NCBI RefSeq assembly: GCF_035046505.1
Contig: NC_089825.1
Span: 1,763,029 to 1,827,028, forward strand
Length of the DNA stretch: 64,000 bases
DNA from: Tiliqua scincoides
Taxonomy: Eukaryota > Chordata > Lepidosauria > Squamata > Scincidae
Direction of reading: 5' to 3'
How positions within the stretch are numbered: the stretch's first letter is position 1; every line of letters begins with the position of its first letter. Made by a program: the position numbers and the translations under genes. The notes under the pieces were generated by a model. That model worked only from the letters and a program-made list of their open reading frames with translations, was not told where the DNA came from and searched no databases. Of this stretch, positions 21,506 to 33,500 are shown piece after piece.

Positions 21506-24500
21506 CTGAAAGAGAGAGTAAGGGGATAAAGGAGGAAGAGGCATCAGTTGCAATTGGTACCCAAGCCTTGAGGTCAGTAAATGCCAACTATGCTGCTTTC
21601 AAGTGCAGTGAATTAGCCTCCATAAGCACCATCTAGTATCCAGATCCACTTCCCAACTTCATGGCTGGAAAGAAACCTGAATACTCTGTAGGAGACAGAC
21701 ACAGTGAGCCAGTCTCAATTTAATAGACTTTAGTAACTCTGAATGTTATATTGAGGGTCCGTTGTATAGCGCTGCTGCCATGGTCCTCAAAAAACCCATG
21801 CACCCCTTCCCTTGCTCCTTCCTCTATGTGGGCCCTTTAAACAAAGAGGGAAGCACCAAGCAAGTTGGGCAGCAGACCGGGCAGAAATGCATCCTGCTCC
21901 AACCCAGGAAATTAGATTACTCCAAGTAATACACCCTGCTCCACTTCCTGCTAGAACCCTCAGTGCCTGCAGCTTTTCTCCAGCATGCACAAAACCACGG
22001 AGGGGAACCACAAAACTGCTCCCACTCACCCAGCAGACTACTCCCCTGCTTGGCTGCCATGAGAGTCTGCCCACCTCCCTGCTCCTCTACCAGCTATACC
22101 CATTGATCTCAGAGGCTCTGCAAGACTTGAAGCTTTGCCCCTTAAGATAATCTTCTGCATATAGGTCAAAAATTGTATTTTGCTGTCACAAGGTATAGCA
22201 CTGGACCCTGGTTCAACGATAAACCAGAGTTGTAAGCCAGGGGTTCCAGGTGGATCCTCCATGTCCAGAGGCAGTATACCCCTGAATACTAGTTGTTGGA
22301 AACCAAACAATGCAGAAGGGCTGTTGCCTTCAGGTCTAGTTGATAAACTTCCCAGAAGTATCTGGCTGACCATACAGCTAGCTTGACCAGCTAGTCTATT
22401 CTCAGGCATTCTCCCTCCCTCCCCAGCTTTATTTTTTCCCCTCCTTACTTCCAGTGCAGTAAGCAGGAAATCATACATTCCTCCTTCATTTGCAGGGTCC
22501 ATCAAATCTCTGATCAGGTGGATTTCTGCTCCTAAATGTTGTATTCTATCAAGAGAACAAAAAATACTACTGACAACACCTGTTGAAGAAATGGTTGCAC
22601 TGTATTAAAGCACCTCCCAATATACCATACCATTAATAAAAATATTCACAAGTTCACAAACTGTACAGTGTCAAAAAAATCTGAATGTTTCTATATGAAT
22701 TTGATGGATCTTCCTCACTTGGTACCAAGGCTGTCTCTGGTGCCCATCTGCCACAACTCCACTGTTGATGGAACAGGAAGTAGGGCCTTGAATAAGAACC
22801 ACCACCACCTCTTACAAGAATCTAATGACCCAATCCTATGGAGGGTCTGTATCAGAGGATCTTGTGATCTACTGCCATTAAGTCCTCTTACAGCATCACA
22901 AAATGGCATACCACTGTCGTAAACAGTGGGACCAATGGTGCAAACGGACAGAGATCCCCCCATGCGCTACAGTAGCTTCTGGATGCTGTGTCAGAGCAGA
23001 TAAGCTGGCAGAGGGGGCAGTTTGGGGGAGGAAGATTTCAGTGGCAGCAGCACATGCCAATATTTTATCCTCCCTTCCTGACCTGGACCCACCGCCCACC
23101 CCAGTGTCTCTTTGGACTTGCACCAGCAAAAGAGCTGGCATAGGTCTGAGGAGACCCAATAGTGGCAGTAAAACATTTTTTGCATGCCTCTTGCAGATCA
23201 CTCCCCTCACCATAGTATGCAGTACGCGCTCTAGCAGCATGGCATAAACTGGTTGGAGGTAGGATTGGGCCCTAACCCTAAGACACACTGGTCCCAGGCC
23301 AGTCAGGGCTTTAAAGGTGGAAGCCAGGATTGGGTCTGGAACAAGTTCCTCTATGCACTCCAGCTTGCAGGCAGCAAGTAGGGTCCTCTGAGAACACGGG
23401 AAAAAGAATGAGCGCACCGACCTTGCTCGTGTCACAACATATGTCAGCAACGGCAACAGATCATCCATTGGTGGATTGTATTCCTTCTCCAGTACTCGGC
23501 TTATGGTTTTCTCAATCTCCTCATAGGTCTTTTGGAGGATGTCCAGTTTTTCCCGTGGGTCAACTGTGGTGCTGCAGAGGGAAAGGACGTGGTGGCTAGT
23601 TCAAAATAAAAAACCCTGGCGCATCCCCAAGCTACAAAACAAGCATCCAATGTTCAGCAAGCATGACACAAGCATGCCATTTTGCCTGGATACCAAGCTC
23701 TTAATTTTAGCCATCACGTAGATTAAAAGACAAGCCACTCCTACAGCCTGAAAGAGAACATATTCAGGCAATGCCTGGTGAGATCTTAGAAACTGAGGGG
23801 GGGGGGCTCCACTTGTTGGGGTTTCCATCCCCATGTCATAATGAGCTGAAACAGAAGTTGGGAGCAAATTGGGAGAGTCTGCATAGAGATCAGAATTCTG
23901 GTGCACAACTGTAGTTACCTTAATAGATATTTTTGAAACTTTGTTTTTGATGCAGGGACCCTTATAAGATTTTTCTCAAGAGCAGCTAATGAATGAACGA
24001 ACACACACACACTTTCAAATCAGTAGCTTTTTCCTCCCAGCCTTGAAATCCTTTGCTCCTATACTCTCCACATGAGTAGTACAGCCAGCCAGGATTAAAT
24101 TACAGCTGTATCTATTTGCTTCCCCCCCCCCCAAACTGTTGACAGGGCAAAGGGTCTGCTTACAGAAGTGGAAACTTACATCAGTTTCTGTAGACACTCA
24201 ATAGCAGAAAGAAAGCACCGGTCTTTGACAAGAGAGCGTCTCTACAAACACAAAACACATGTGGGCACACTTAGGCCATGTTATGAAACCCAAGATAGCA
24301 AACACTTATATGCACACCCCCAATGTTGGCAACCTTCAGTCTCGGAAGACTCTGGTATCACGCTCTGGATGGTGGTTCTGGCACAGCGTCTAGTGTGGCT
24401 GAAAAGGCCAATCCGGGAGTGACAATCCCTTCCACACCGGGAGCAAGTGCAGTCTGTCCCTGGTCTGTCTCCCTGGCTATGGACCTTCCTTCTTTGTCTC

Positions 24501-27500
24501 TTAGCCTCAGACTGTTCGCCAAGTGTCTCTTCAGACTGGGAAAGGCCATGCTGCACAGCCTGCCTCCAAGCGGGCCGCTCAGAGGCCAGGGTTTCCCACC
24601 TGTTGAGGTCCACTCCTAAGGCCTTCAGATCCCTCTTGCAGATGTCCTTGTATCGCACCCCCAACTCTCCCCAATTCACTGAATTCAAGATCTGAGAAGG
24701 ATTGCAAGTCTCCCTGCTCTGACCTTCTGTTGAACAAGGCAGGCGTTTCCACACTGTTGGCCACCACTACAGAACCTGCCTGCCTGCATGACACAAACAT
24801 AGATGCAGGCACTTCCTGTTTCTCTACGTGGCTGAAGTTGTGTTGGAATTTCACACAACGCACACCAGGATACCTGGGAGCTTCAGGACAAAATTAACAC
24901 AAGCACCTGGGAGGAGTTTTTACATTTATAGCTAAAGCCCCACATGTCTTCTCTCTCTCCCCAACATCTGGGACTACCAGCATTGTTAGCCCCATTTCCT
25001 CCCCACAGTCATTCCAGCCTCATTTCCTATGGCAGGATATACTGGTCAGCCAACGGGCTTTCTTCAGCAGTCCTCCACAAGCTTCTCCACCTGGTTTCCT
25101 TTCCTCTTGTGGCATCCATTTCCAATGTCTCCCCCCCAAAAAAAAAAAACTACCCCAGGGGACTTTGTCCCCTTAGCTTCCAGCCCGGGTCTTCTACCGG
25201 TGTGGGCCACACTTGTAGCTTCAGGGCATGACACCTTCTTATCCTTAAGAGTTTTTGGACCCCTGTAAAGCATACCCCTCCCCTTCCCATGCTTGGGCCC
25301 ACCCACCTGTAAAGAAAAGCTAATCAGAATCATGAAGAGATTCTGGCCCTCTCTGCTGCTTTCCCTGCAGGAGAACATTTTTTTTTTTTACAGCAAAGAG
25401 AAAAAAACCTGGCACCCTCCCCCAGCAGTCTCATGTGATACAATCTACTCTACTACCTTCTTCTTAAGGAGGGGCTGTAACTTCGTGGTAGAACATGTCC
25501 TTTGCAGGAAGGGAGTCCTATGAGAGATCCTTCCCCGAAACACTGGAGAGCAGCAGCCCGTCAGTGAGGACGAAAACATAGATGGACCAATGATTGACAG
25601 GCCCAGGTGAAGACAACGTCATAGGAACACTGCAGGTGAAGACCAAGGCTAGGAAGGCAGGAAATTGAAAGTGTCTTACCTGATTACTTGTTAGTTTAAG
25701 ATCTTTGAGGGGCCACAGCTGCCTGCAGAGAAAGGAGGGTGCAACAGTTTCAAAATCTGAACTCCTTCACTTGGACTTAACACTGTTGTTCCCAAAAGGT
25801 AAGTTTCACAGCACAGGTAAAGGACCTCCAGAGATAAGCAAGAATACCCTGAGGAACAGTGGTTTGCCTTGGAATCATTGGAAGGGCAGCAGAATGGAGC
25901 CAAGGGAGCCCACTCCTCCCCAGACTGTGGCACTGGGAACAAAAGAGAACAGCTCAGAGACAATGGGCAGCCAAAGGGAAACGGAATGGCTTCCGCTCAC
26001 ACCCCACTGCGCACATGCAGTTTCAGGCCTCTTGCCTCTATGCTTTTTAAACCCAGACTAGGCTGGGTAGGTGATGTCCAAACAGTGCAAGTGGGGGATC
26101 CACTTGGCCCTTCCAACTCCTGTTCCTTTTCAATGCGAGTAGCCCTTCAAGCTGCTTTTTAATCCATGGGAAGAAATATGGGGAAGATATGGAAACCCCA
26201 TATTTTTCCTCCCAGGGGTGAAAAGGCAGCTTGGGGAGAATTATTTTTGAAGAGGAAAAAGACAGAAGGGGAAATGCTTAACCACCCATTTTTCACCCAC
26301 CCTTCCTCTACTCCGGTTCACAGCCTGCCAAAGTTAATTTTGGAAAGCATAGCAGAACTAGATATGGAACATCATATAATATGCAATTTGGACATCCGAG
26401 GGTCTATTCGAAAGGCCCAGCAGTGCCAGGGGCACCTTCTGTTTGGCAGTGGCCTATGGAATGGAACTGAAGTGTTGCAAAACATGGATTGTTTATAGAG
26501 CTAGTGGTGCCATTCAGCCCATCATCTGTGGAATCATTTGTGAGATTCACTGCCATAGGAAGCAATGATGGCCTCTGGCTTTTGAGGTTTTAAAAGGACA
26601 TTGGACAAGTCATGGAGGAGAGGTTGGTCAGTGGCTATTAACCATGGTGGCAACACAGAGTCCCCTTATTCAAAGTCATTATAGGCCAATGAATATCAGT
26701 TACTGAGTGAATGGGGGGGGGGGGAAGTGATGATGGAGAGCTATTCAGGTCCTGTTTAAAAGCTTCCTAGTAGGTTGCTGGACTGGATGGGTTTTTGGTC
26801 CTCTCCATCATGGCTCATTTTATGCACAGAAGCTCCCCTACTTATGAACACAAAGCGAATTATGAACAGATCCCTGCAACTGAATGTGTTCATAAATGGA
26901 GGAACTTCTGTATTCCAATTTGTATATACAAATTCACATTTTATTTAGCTAGTATTCACATACGTTGCATGTCAAGTTGTTACAACTTGGCCTAGCCTGA
27001 GAGATGCAACAGGTTAGAAAGTTTCCACAGAACAGACCCTCTTCATTGGCATGACAAAAAGGGGGGGGGGTAAAACTCACTTCTGGATGTCCAGGAACTC
27101 CAGCAGCTTCACATCAGGAAGCAGACTCAGATCCACAATCCCCTGGCAGTAATGGTCATCTTCTTTTTCATGGTAAAGCATGTACAACATTGAAAGCTCT
27201 GGATAGACAGACGGAAGGATGAGGGGCAAGATAATGCGGAGGCCATCTAGGTCACTGAATGGGATAAAGGGTGGGAAGAAAAGAAGAGAAGTAGTAGCCT
27301 TTGGTAAGGTAGACACTCCAATTGCTGTCTGCAGAAGCTGAGCTAGAGGGGGGGGGCTGTAAGTACAGCATGCTCTGCAATGCACCTTGTAAGTGGCCCC
27401 CTCCTCCTCGGTGGCAGAGCCATTTGGGACAGCACTGGCAAGGTACCACTGCTGGCCTGAATGGCTCTGACACCAAAGGGGAGGGGTCACTTAAATGGTG

Positions 27501-30500
27501 CTTTGAGGGGCACGCCATGCTTACTGCACTGCCCCCCTCTGGCTGTCTGCAAAGATTAATGAAGGCTGAAGATGCTTGCCTCAGGGAGCAGGCTGGCAAA
27601 AATCACCTGCTTCTGACTACACACCATCTCCAGTGCTGCTCCTCTTCCTTCCACTCCTTGGACTGGAAAAGAGGGGGATGCACCAATACTCTGATCCATC
27701 ACTCTCTTCCGCTCCGAACTCCTTTTTCCAATCCAAGGGGTAGGAGCAGTAGACACTGGGACGTCACCAGGGGAGGGAGGGATTTGACCTGCAGCTCAGC
27801 TGCTGAGAGGTTTTCGGCCAGCCCCACACCCCTCCCAGCTTTTCCATTGATTTGTGCATGTGGAGCAGCTTCCCCAACAGGGTCAAGCTAGTGATCAATC
27901 ACAGGTAGATCAGTGCTGGTGAGTATATACAGGCAGACTTTTGCAGGGCCCTGCAGGCAAATACAACACAAATGCAAAACTCACAGGCTTCCTCCAAACC
28001 TTGTCAGTTTCACTGAAGTGAAACAAATGGGCGAGGGGGAGGGGTGGCAAGTGATGCAGAAAGGGGGTGGGTGGGAAGGTAACTAGGGATACACTCCATA
28101 TAAATAGTTCCACAGCACCTACCTTTGCTCCAAGTCGTCAGCAGCCAGCTGTCCTCTGACCTCCAAGGCAAGATGCAGCAAAGCCCTGAATGACCACAAG
28201 TACATGAAATGAGTACATTAAATGCCACTGAAATGAGTTAAAATGCTCACCAACCCCAATTAGAAACTGAAGTGGCTCAGTTTGCAGAAGGCATCTGCCC
28301 AGGTATCTTCCCCCTAGGACGTACCGGTAAAACTCCCATATTTTCCTGGCATAATGTTTGACCTCCGCTTGGGCCATGGTCAGAAGGTGCTTGTTGGCAC
28401 CAATCCCAGAGTAGGTGGCCTGGAATGCCACTGTCAGAGCCTTCAGCAGTTTTCCCAAGGGATGCAGAGATGACATTAAAGCCTGTGAAATACAAAAACA
28501 AAGCCTTGTAAAATAAGAGGTCCACTCCAAAAAAGGTACACAGGAGACAGTAACCAGGACAGTTCCTTTCTTATGGAGAGACAGTGGCATATCCCCTGCA
28601 ATGCCCCAGGTGTTTACAAGCAAGATAAAAGCAGGCAAAAGTTCCCTTTATTATTATTATTAACAGTATTTATATACCGCTTTTCAACTAAAAGTTCACA
28701 AAGCGGTTTACAGAGAAAAATCAAATAACTAATGGCTCCCTGTCCCAAAAGGGCTCACAATCTAAAAGATGCAAAACACCAGCAGACAGCCACTAGAACA
28801 GACAGTGCTGGGGTGAGGGGGGCCAGTTACTCTCCCCCTGCTATAAAAAAAAGGAGCCCCCACTTGAAAAAGTGCCTCTTACCCAATTAGCAGGGGTTAA
28901 GCCTATGAAAAGTCAAGCCTGCAAGTTACTGGTCAGGCTTCACCTTTCCCTCCAGCAAAAATGGATGGTACACAGGTGAGAACTGGGAAAAGTGCCATGA
29001 AAGTGTGCCCATTCACATTTTTCCATCCTCTGTGTTGTAATCTGGGTGGTGCTGGTAGCAATTATTCTCCCAGTTGCAGATAAGCAACATTTTTTTCTCC
29101 ACAAGGATTGAGAGTATTGCCCTCACTCAAATATGGCTTCATGGTGACACCACATCAGTAATCATGCGGCGTCAGCATGAAGCCGAGACAGAGGACAAAA
29201 GAAAATCTCTTTACCCAGTGAGTAAAGAATCCGTGGAACTCCTTGCCACAGGATGTGGTGATGGCATCTGGCCTAGATGCCATTAAAGGGGGATTGGACA
29301 AATTGATGGAGAGAAAGTCCATCGCAGGTTACAAGCCGTGATGGGTATGTGCAACCTCCTGGTTTTAGAAGTAGGCAGAGTGAGCAACAGAGTGGCAGGA
29401 TGCAGGTCTCTTACTGTCTTGCCTGCTCCCAGAGGCATCTGGTAGGCCACTGTGAGATACAGGAAGCTGGACTAGATGGGCCTATGGCCTGATCCAGTGG
29501 GGCTGTTCTTATGTTCTTAACTACAATTCCCAGGAAGCCTTGCAGGTCTCTTGTTATCTGGTGTGCTCCCTGGGCATTTGGTGGGCTGCTGTGAGATACA
29601 GGAAGCTGGACTAGATGGGCCTATGGCCTGATCCAGTGGGGCTGTTCTTATGTTCTTAACTACAATTCCCAGGAAGCCTTGCAGGTCTCTTGTTATCTGG
29701 TGTGCTCCCTGGGCATTTGGTGGGCCGCTGTGAAATACAGGAAGCTGGACTAGATGGATCCCTGTCGGCCTGATCCAGCAGGGCTCTTCTTATGTTAAGA
29801 GTAAGGGCTGGCTTTAAATGATGTTCTGGATTATAACTGTTCATTTTATAATTTTATGCTGTATTTTATGTATTAAGTTTGTAAGCTGCCTTGAGCTTTG
29901 GGAAAGGTGGGGTATAAATATTTTAAATAAATAAATGGGGGGGGGGAGGAAGTAGCACCTGCTTGTCATCAGAAGCTAACAATATGCCAATAGTTTGCTT
30001 CACACTCTGCAACTGTTCCGTCGCCCCTCCCCCCCAAAAAAGCAGTTGAGGCTTCCTCTCCCTACTCCCCATACTATGATCAGGCTAGTGGAGTTGGGGG
30101 GGGGGGGGAGAGAAGGTTGCATCTCAGCACAGTCCTGAATAAGACTGTGAAGTTATAGTATTAAAAAAAAAAAAAGCTATTACCTTTTAAGCATAGTTGC
30201 ATTCCATAGTTCATCTAAGTCAGCTATTTTCAAACAGTGTGCCTTGCACATTGATGTGCTGCAAGAGTTTGGAGTACAGCGGATGAAAATTGCTGACAAA
30301 CTCTTCTGGGTTCTACAGCTCTGTTTCTAGGCAACTGTCTGTAGTAACAAATTGTCTGTTCCTCTGCCAGCAAAGTAACTATTTGTTACTAGACAGTTGC
30401 ACTAGAACCCAGAAGAGTCTCTTGGAAGCAGAAGTGACATCGCAAGAGGCAAAAACCATAGCGGTAAGTGTGCCATGAGACAAAAAGCGTTGAAAGTCAC

Positions 30501-33500
30501 TGATCTAAGTCACAAAAACCAACACAACAACAATTAAGCCAAAACCAATTTCTATTTGAGGATCCCTATATTTATGAACATCTACACATTTCCTAATGTA
30601 GGGATGACCTTGTATACTGGGAAGGGCATTTGTCTAGGCACACTGAAGACATTGACAGCAGAGGTCCTGAATGTGGCCATGCAATATGGCTCCCCCAACC
30701 ACCAAAGCCAAAAACTATAGGTTGGCTTCCATTCAGTTCTATGAGTTCAGCATTCAACAAATGCAGCACCTGTTGCAAGAATCCTTGTAGCACTTCCTCT
30801 TCCTGGTGTTCAATGAGTTCTTCGAGGAAGTCTACTTTCCCAGGAACTTCTTCTGTCCCACTAAAAGTGAACAGAAAAAGGTAGTCAGGGCACCAGTTTT
30901 CAACTGTATAAAGAAGCTTTACCTTGATACCTTCAGCAGCCAAAAAATTCCTTAATTTTTCTTGCAGTGTAGTGAAGTGGTCAACTTGAGATCTTAAGTT
31001 GGACAAGTGGGCAGCGAGCGCCAAGAACTTTGACTCAGTGGCATCTAGGACGTATTGCATCACACACCAAAAGACAATTCAAGCAGGTGACCTCCTGTTT
31101 CCATTCTGGGCATTAAAGAAAACTGATGTCTTGCAACTGCCAAGTCTTACCAGTTGCATTGTCTTAAGGAGGACAACCAGTCTATTGTCTTTAAAACATG
31201 TTAAAACTTTCCCCACGTTTATAAATAGGATTCCCACTTTTCTATCCAAGTTATAAGATGCTCAAAGCAGCTGACCACCATAAAAACTTAAATTGGATTG
31301 TTTTACAATACCCAAAAATCTGGGTCCAGCTGAAACTTGGCAGGTAGCCAGATTTGCAGAAATGTGTAGAAGAGACTTAAGCAGGTGATACCCCAATGTC
31401 CAACGCAGAGAACTTGGCGCCTAGAGGTAGGGCTTACATCTTCAGCATGCACTGGTATGGAGTCCACATCTAGTCCTCAGCTAAAGCCAGGACAACTCCT
31501 TGCCAGAGGTGGGCAACAGATGAATTTGACCATAAATGAAACATTGGCTGAAGCTCAAGGAGCAGCCGATACAGAGCTTCGGGTGGCAGCAGATGTGCAC
31601 AGTCCTAAAGGGATTTTCTGCACCAACATCTTTCCCTGGCACTTGAAGGCATGGAACTCGACCATTTCTGAACCCGCTTCCTCCAGCTAGCTGAGGGCAA
31701 TCTTTACAAGTCCACCTGAAGACAGATGTGTCAAATGGCTTAATCATGTGAAATTGTCTTGCTGCTCTCCAGGATCCCCAGTGGAAGGTCTTTCCTGGTC
31801 CTCCCATCCAAGATCCCTGTTCTCTGGAGAGGCCAGAGACTGAGCATTGGACTTTTACACATGCAAACCAGGCATGTGCAAGGAAGATAAAGAAACCTTT
31901 TGTTTGTTCTCACTGAAGTTTTCATTTTTCAGGTATTCGTTAAATAAAATGGAGTGGAAAGGCATCAACTCAGCATGCTGGAGGTCCCAGCTTCAATCCC
32001 TTGCTGTATCTCCAGATTGGACAGAGAAAAGAGTCACTGCCAAGCAGGACTGACAATCCTGCCCTAGGCTGAGCAATGGTCTGACTCAGTTATGAGGCAG
32101 CCTCCCACTTTAGGAAGTCTCGTCTCACTTGCAAAAGCAGCTCTAGCAGGAGCTTCTCTGGGTACCTGCTCTCATGGCACTGCATGACGTGTGACTTTAT
32201 TAAATGTCACACACATGGCTGCCACAAGGAAGCAGCTGCAGAGGGAAGCTCCTGTTACCATTCATGTTGCTTTCCTTTAAAAAAAAATGAAAGGTAATAA
32301 GAGTGAGGTTACCCTGCACATACCCAATCTCGTCTGATCTTGGAAGCTAAGCAGGGTCAGGCCTGGTTAGTACTTGGATGGGAGACCGCCTGGGAATACC
32401 GGGTGCTGTAGGCTTATACCATAGTCTTTCGAGACTGAAGGTTGCCAACCAACCAACCAAAATTGGGATGCCTAAACGCAGTCAGTCTGACGTGCGCTTT
32501 CATTTTCAAATGCAAACCATGTGCTCTGCTGCTGAGCTAGGGACATTCTTCAAGTTCTGCTCCAGATATCAGAGGCCCAGAAACAGGAAGATGAAGTATT
32601 TTAAGACCAGCTTACTCCAGCATTGTCGATTCTGGTCTGCCCCTTTCACGACCTCAGGCCACACCGTTTTCTAGCCTCCTCCTACCTCTAGGCACAAAGG
32701 ACAATGATGTCCCACACTGTACATTTCCAATATCACAAACAGAGTGGTAACAAGAACACATTTGCCTGTGTTGGCTTGCGGTTTGGCTGACAGATCCACA
32801 TCATGCTTCACTGTTGGGCCCCTCCTCACCTGTGGCAGAAGAGATACTCTTGAGACTTCCGCAGTTCTTTGCTAGTCTGCACGTGGAACCCCATGAAGGA
32901 CTCCTCCATTTCTGCTTGACCCCCTGAGTGGATGAACTCCAGGAACTGGCTGTAGAGCCCTTCCCATCTCCTTTCCACTGGGAATTCTTCATGGCCCAGC
33001 TGGCTGAACAAGGAGAGAATTTGGCTCCTTAGGTTAGGCCTCCAGGGCTGGTTTGTACATGCACCTTCCGTCACTCAAGGGCCATGGGATCAAGGTAGTG
33101 ACTTTCACATGACAATGCAATCCAGGCACCGCACACATGAACATCCCGCTATCCAGTCTGACAGTTTCCCATTTACACATTCAGCTAGTTCAAATGGCAC
33201 TCTGAGGGCTAAGAGTCAGTGCAGATGGCACTCCAGAAGCAATGAAATCATCTGGAGTCTGTTCCCAGCAGGCTACAAGGGCCAGCAGAAGATGCAGATG
33301 GGAAGCAGGTGACCTTTTCAATGTGTTGGGTCAGATTCAATTCACACAAGGTCCTGCTCCTTTGGACAGCAAATGCAGTGAATGGATAACTAAGGGTCAA
33401 AAAGCATCTGTACCCATCATACGCATAACATAGTTGATCAACAGCAGCCTATTGAAAGGGGGCAATTTTCACTGGGGATTAGGCAAAGGACAGAGAGTTA

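Noticed and set aside
32305-32415. A functional 5S rRNA gene
   Set aside because: It lacks about the first 11 bases, carries substitutions, is single copy inside an intron, and is joined to a retroelement tail instead of a T-run terminator.
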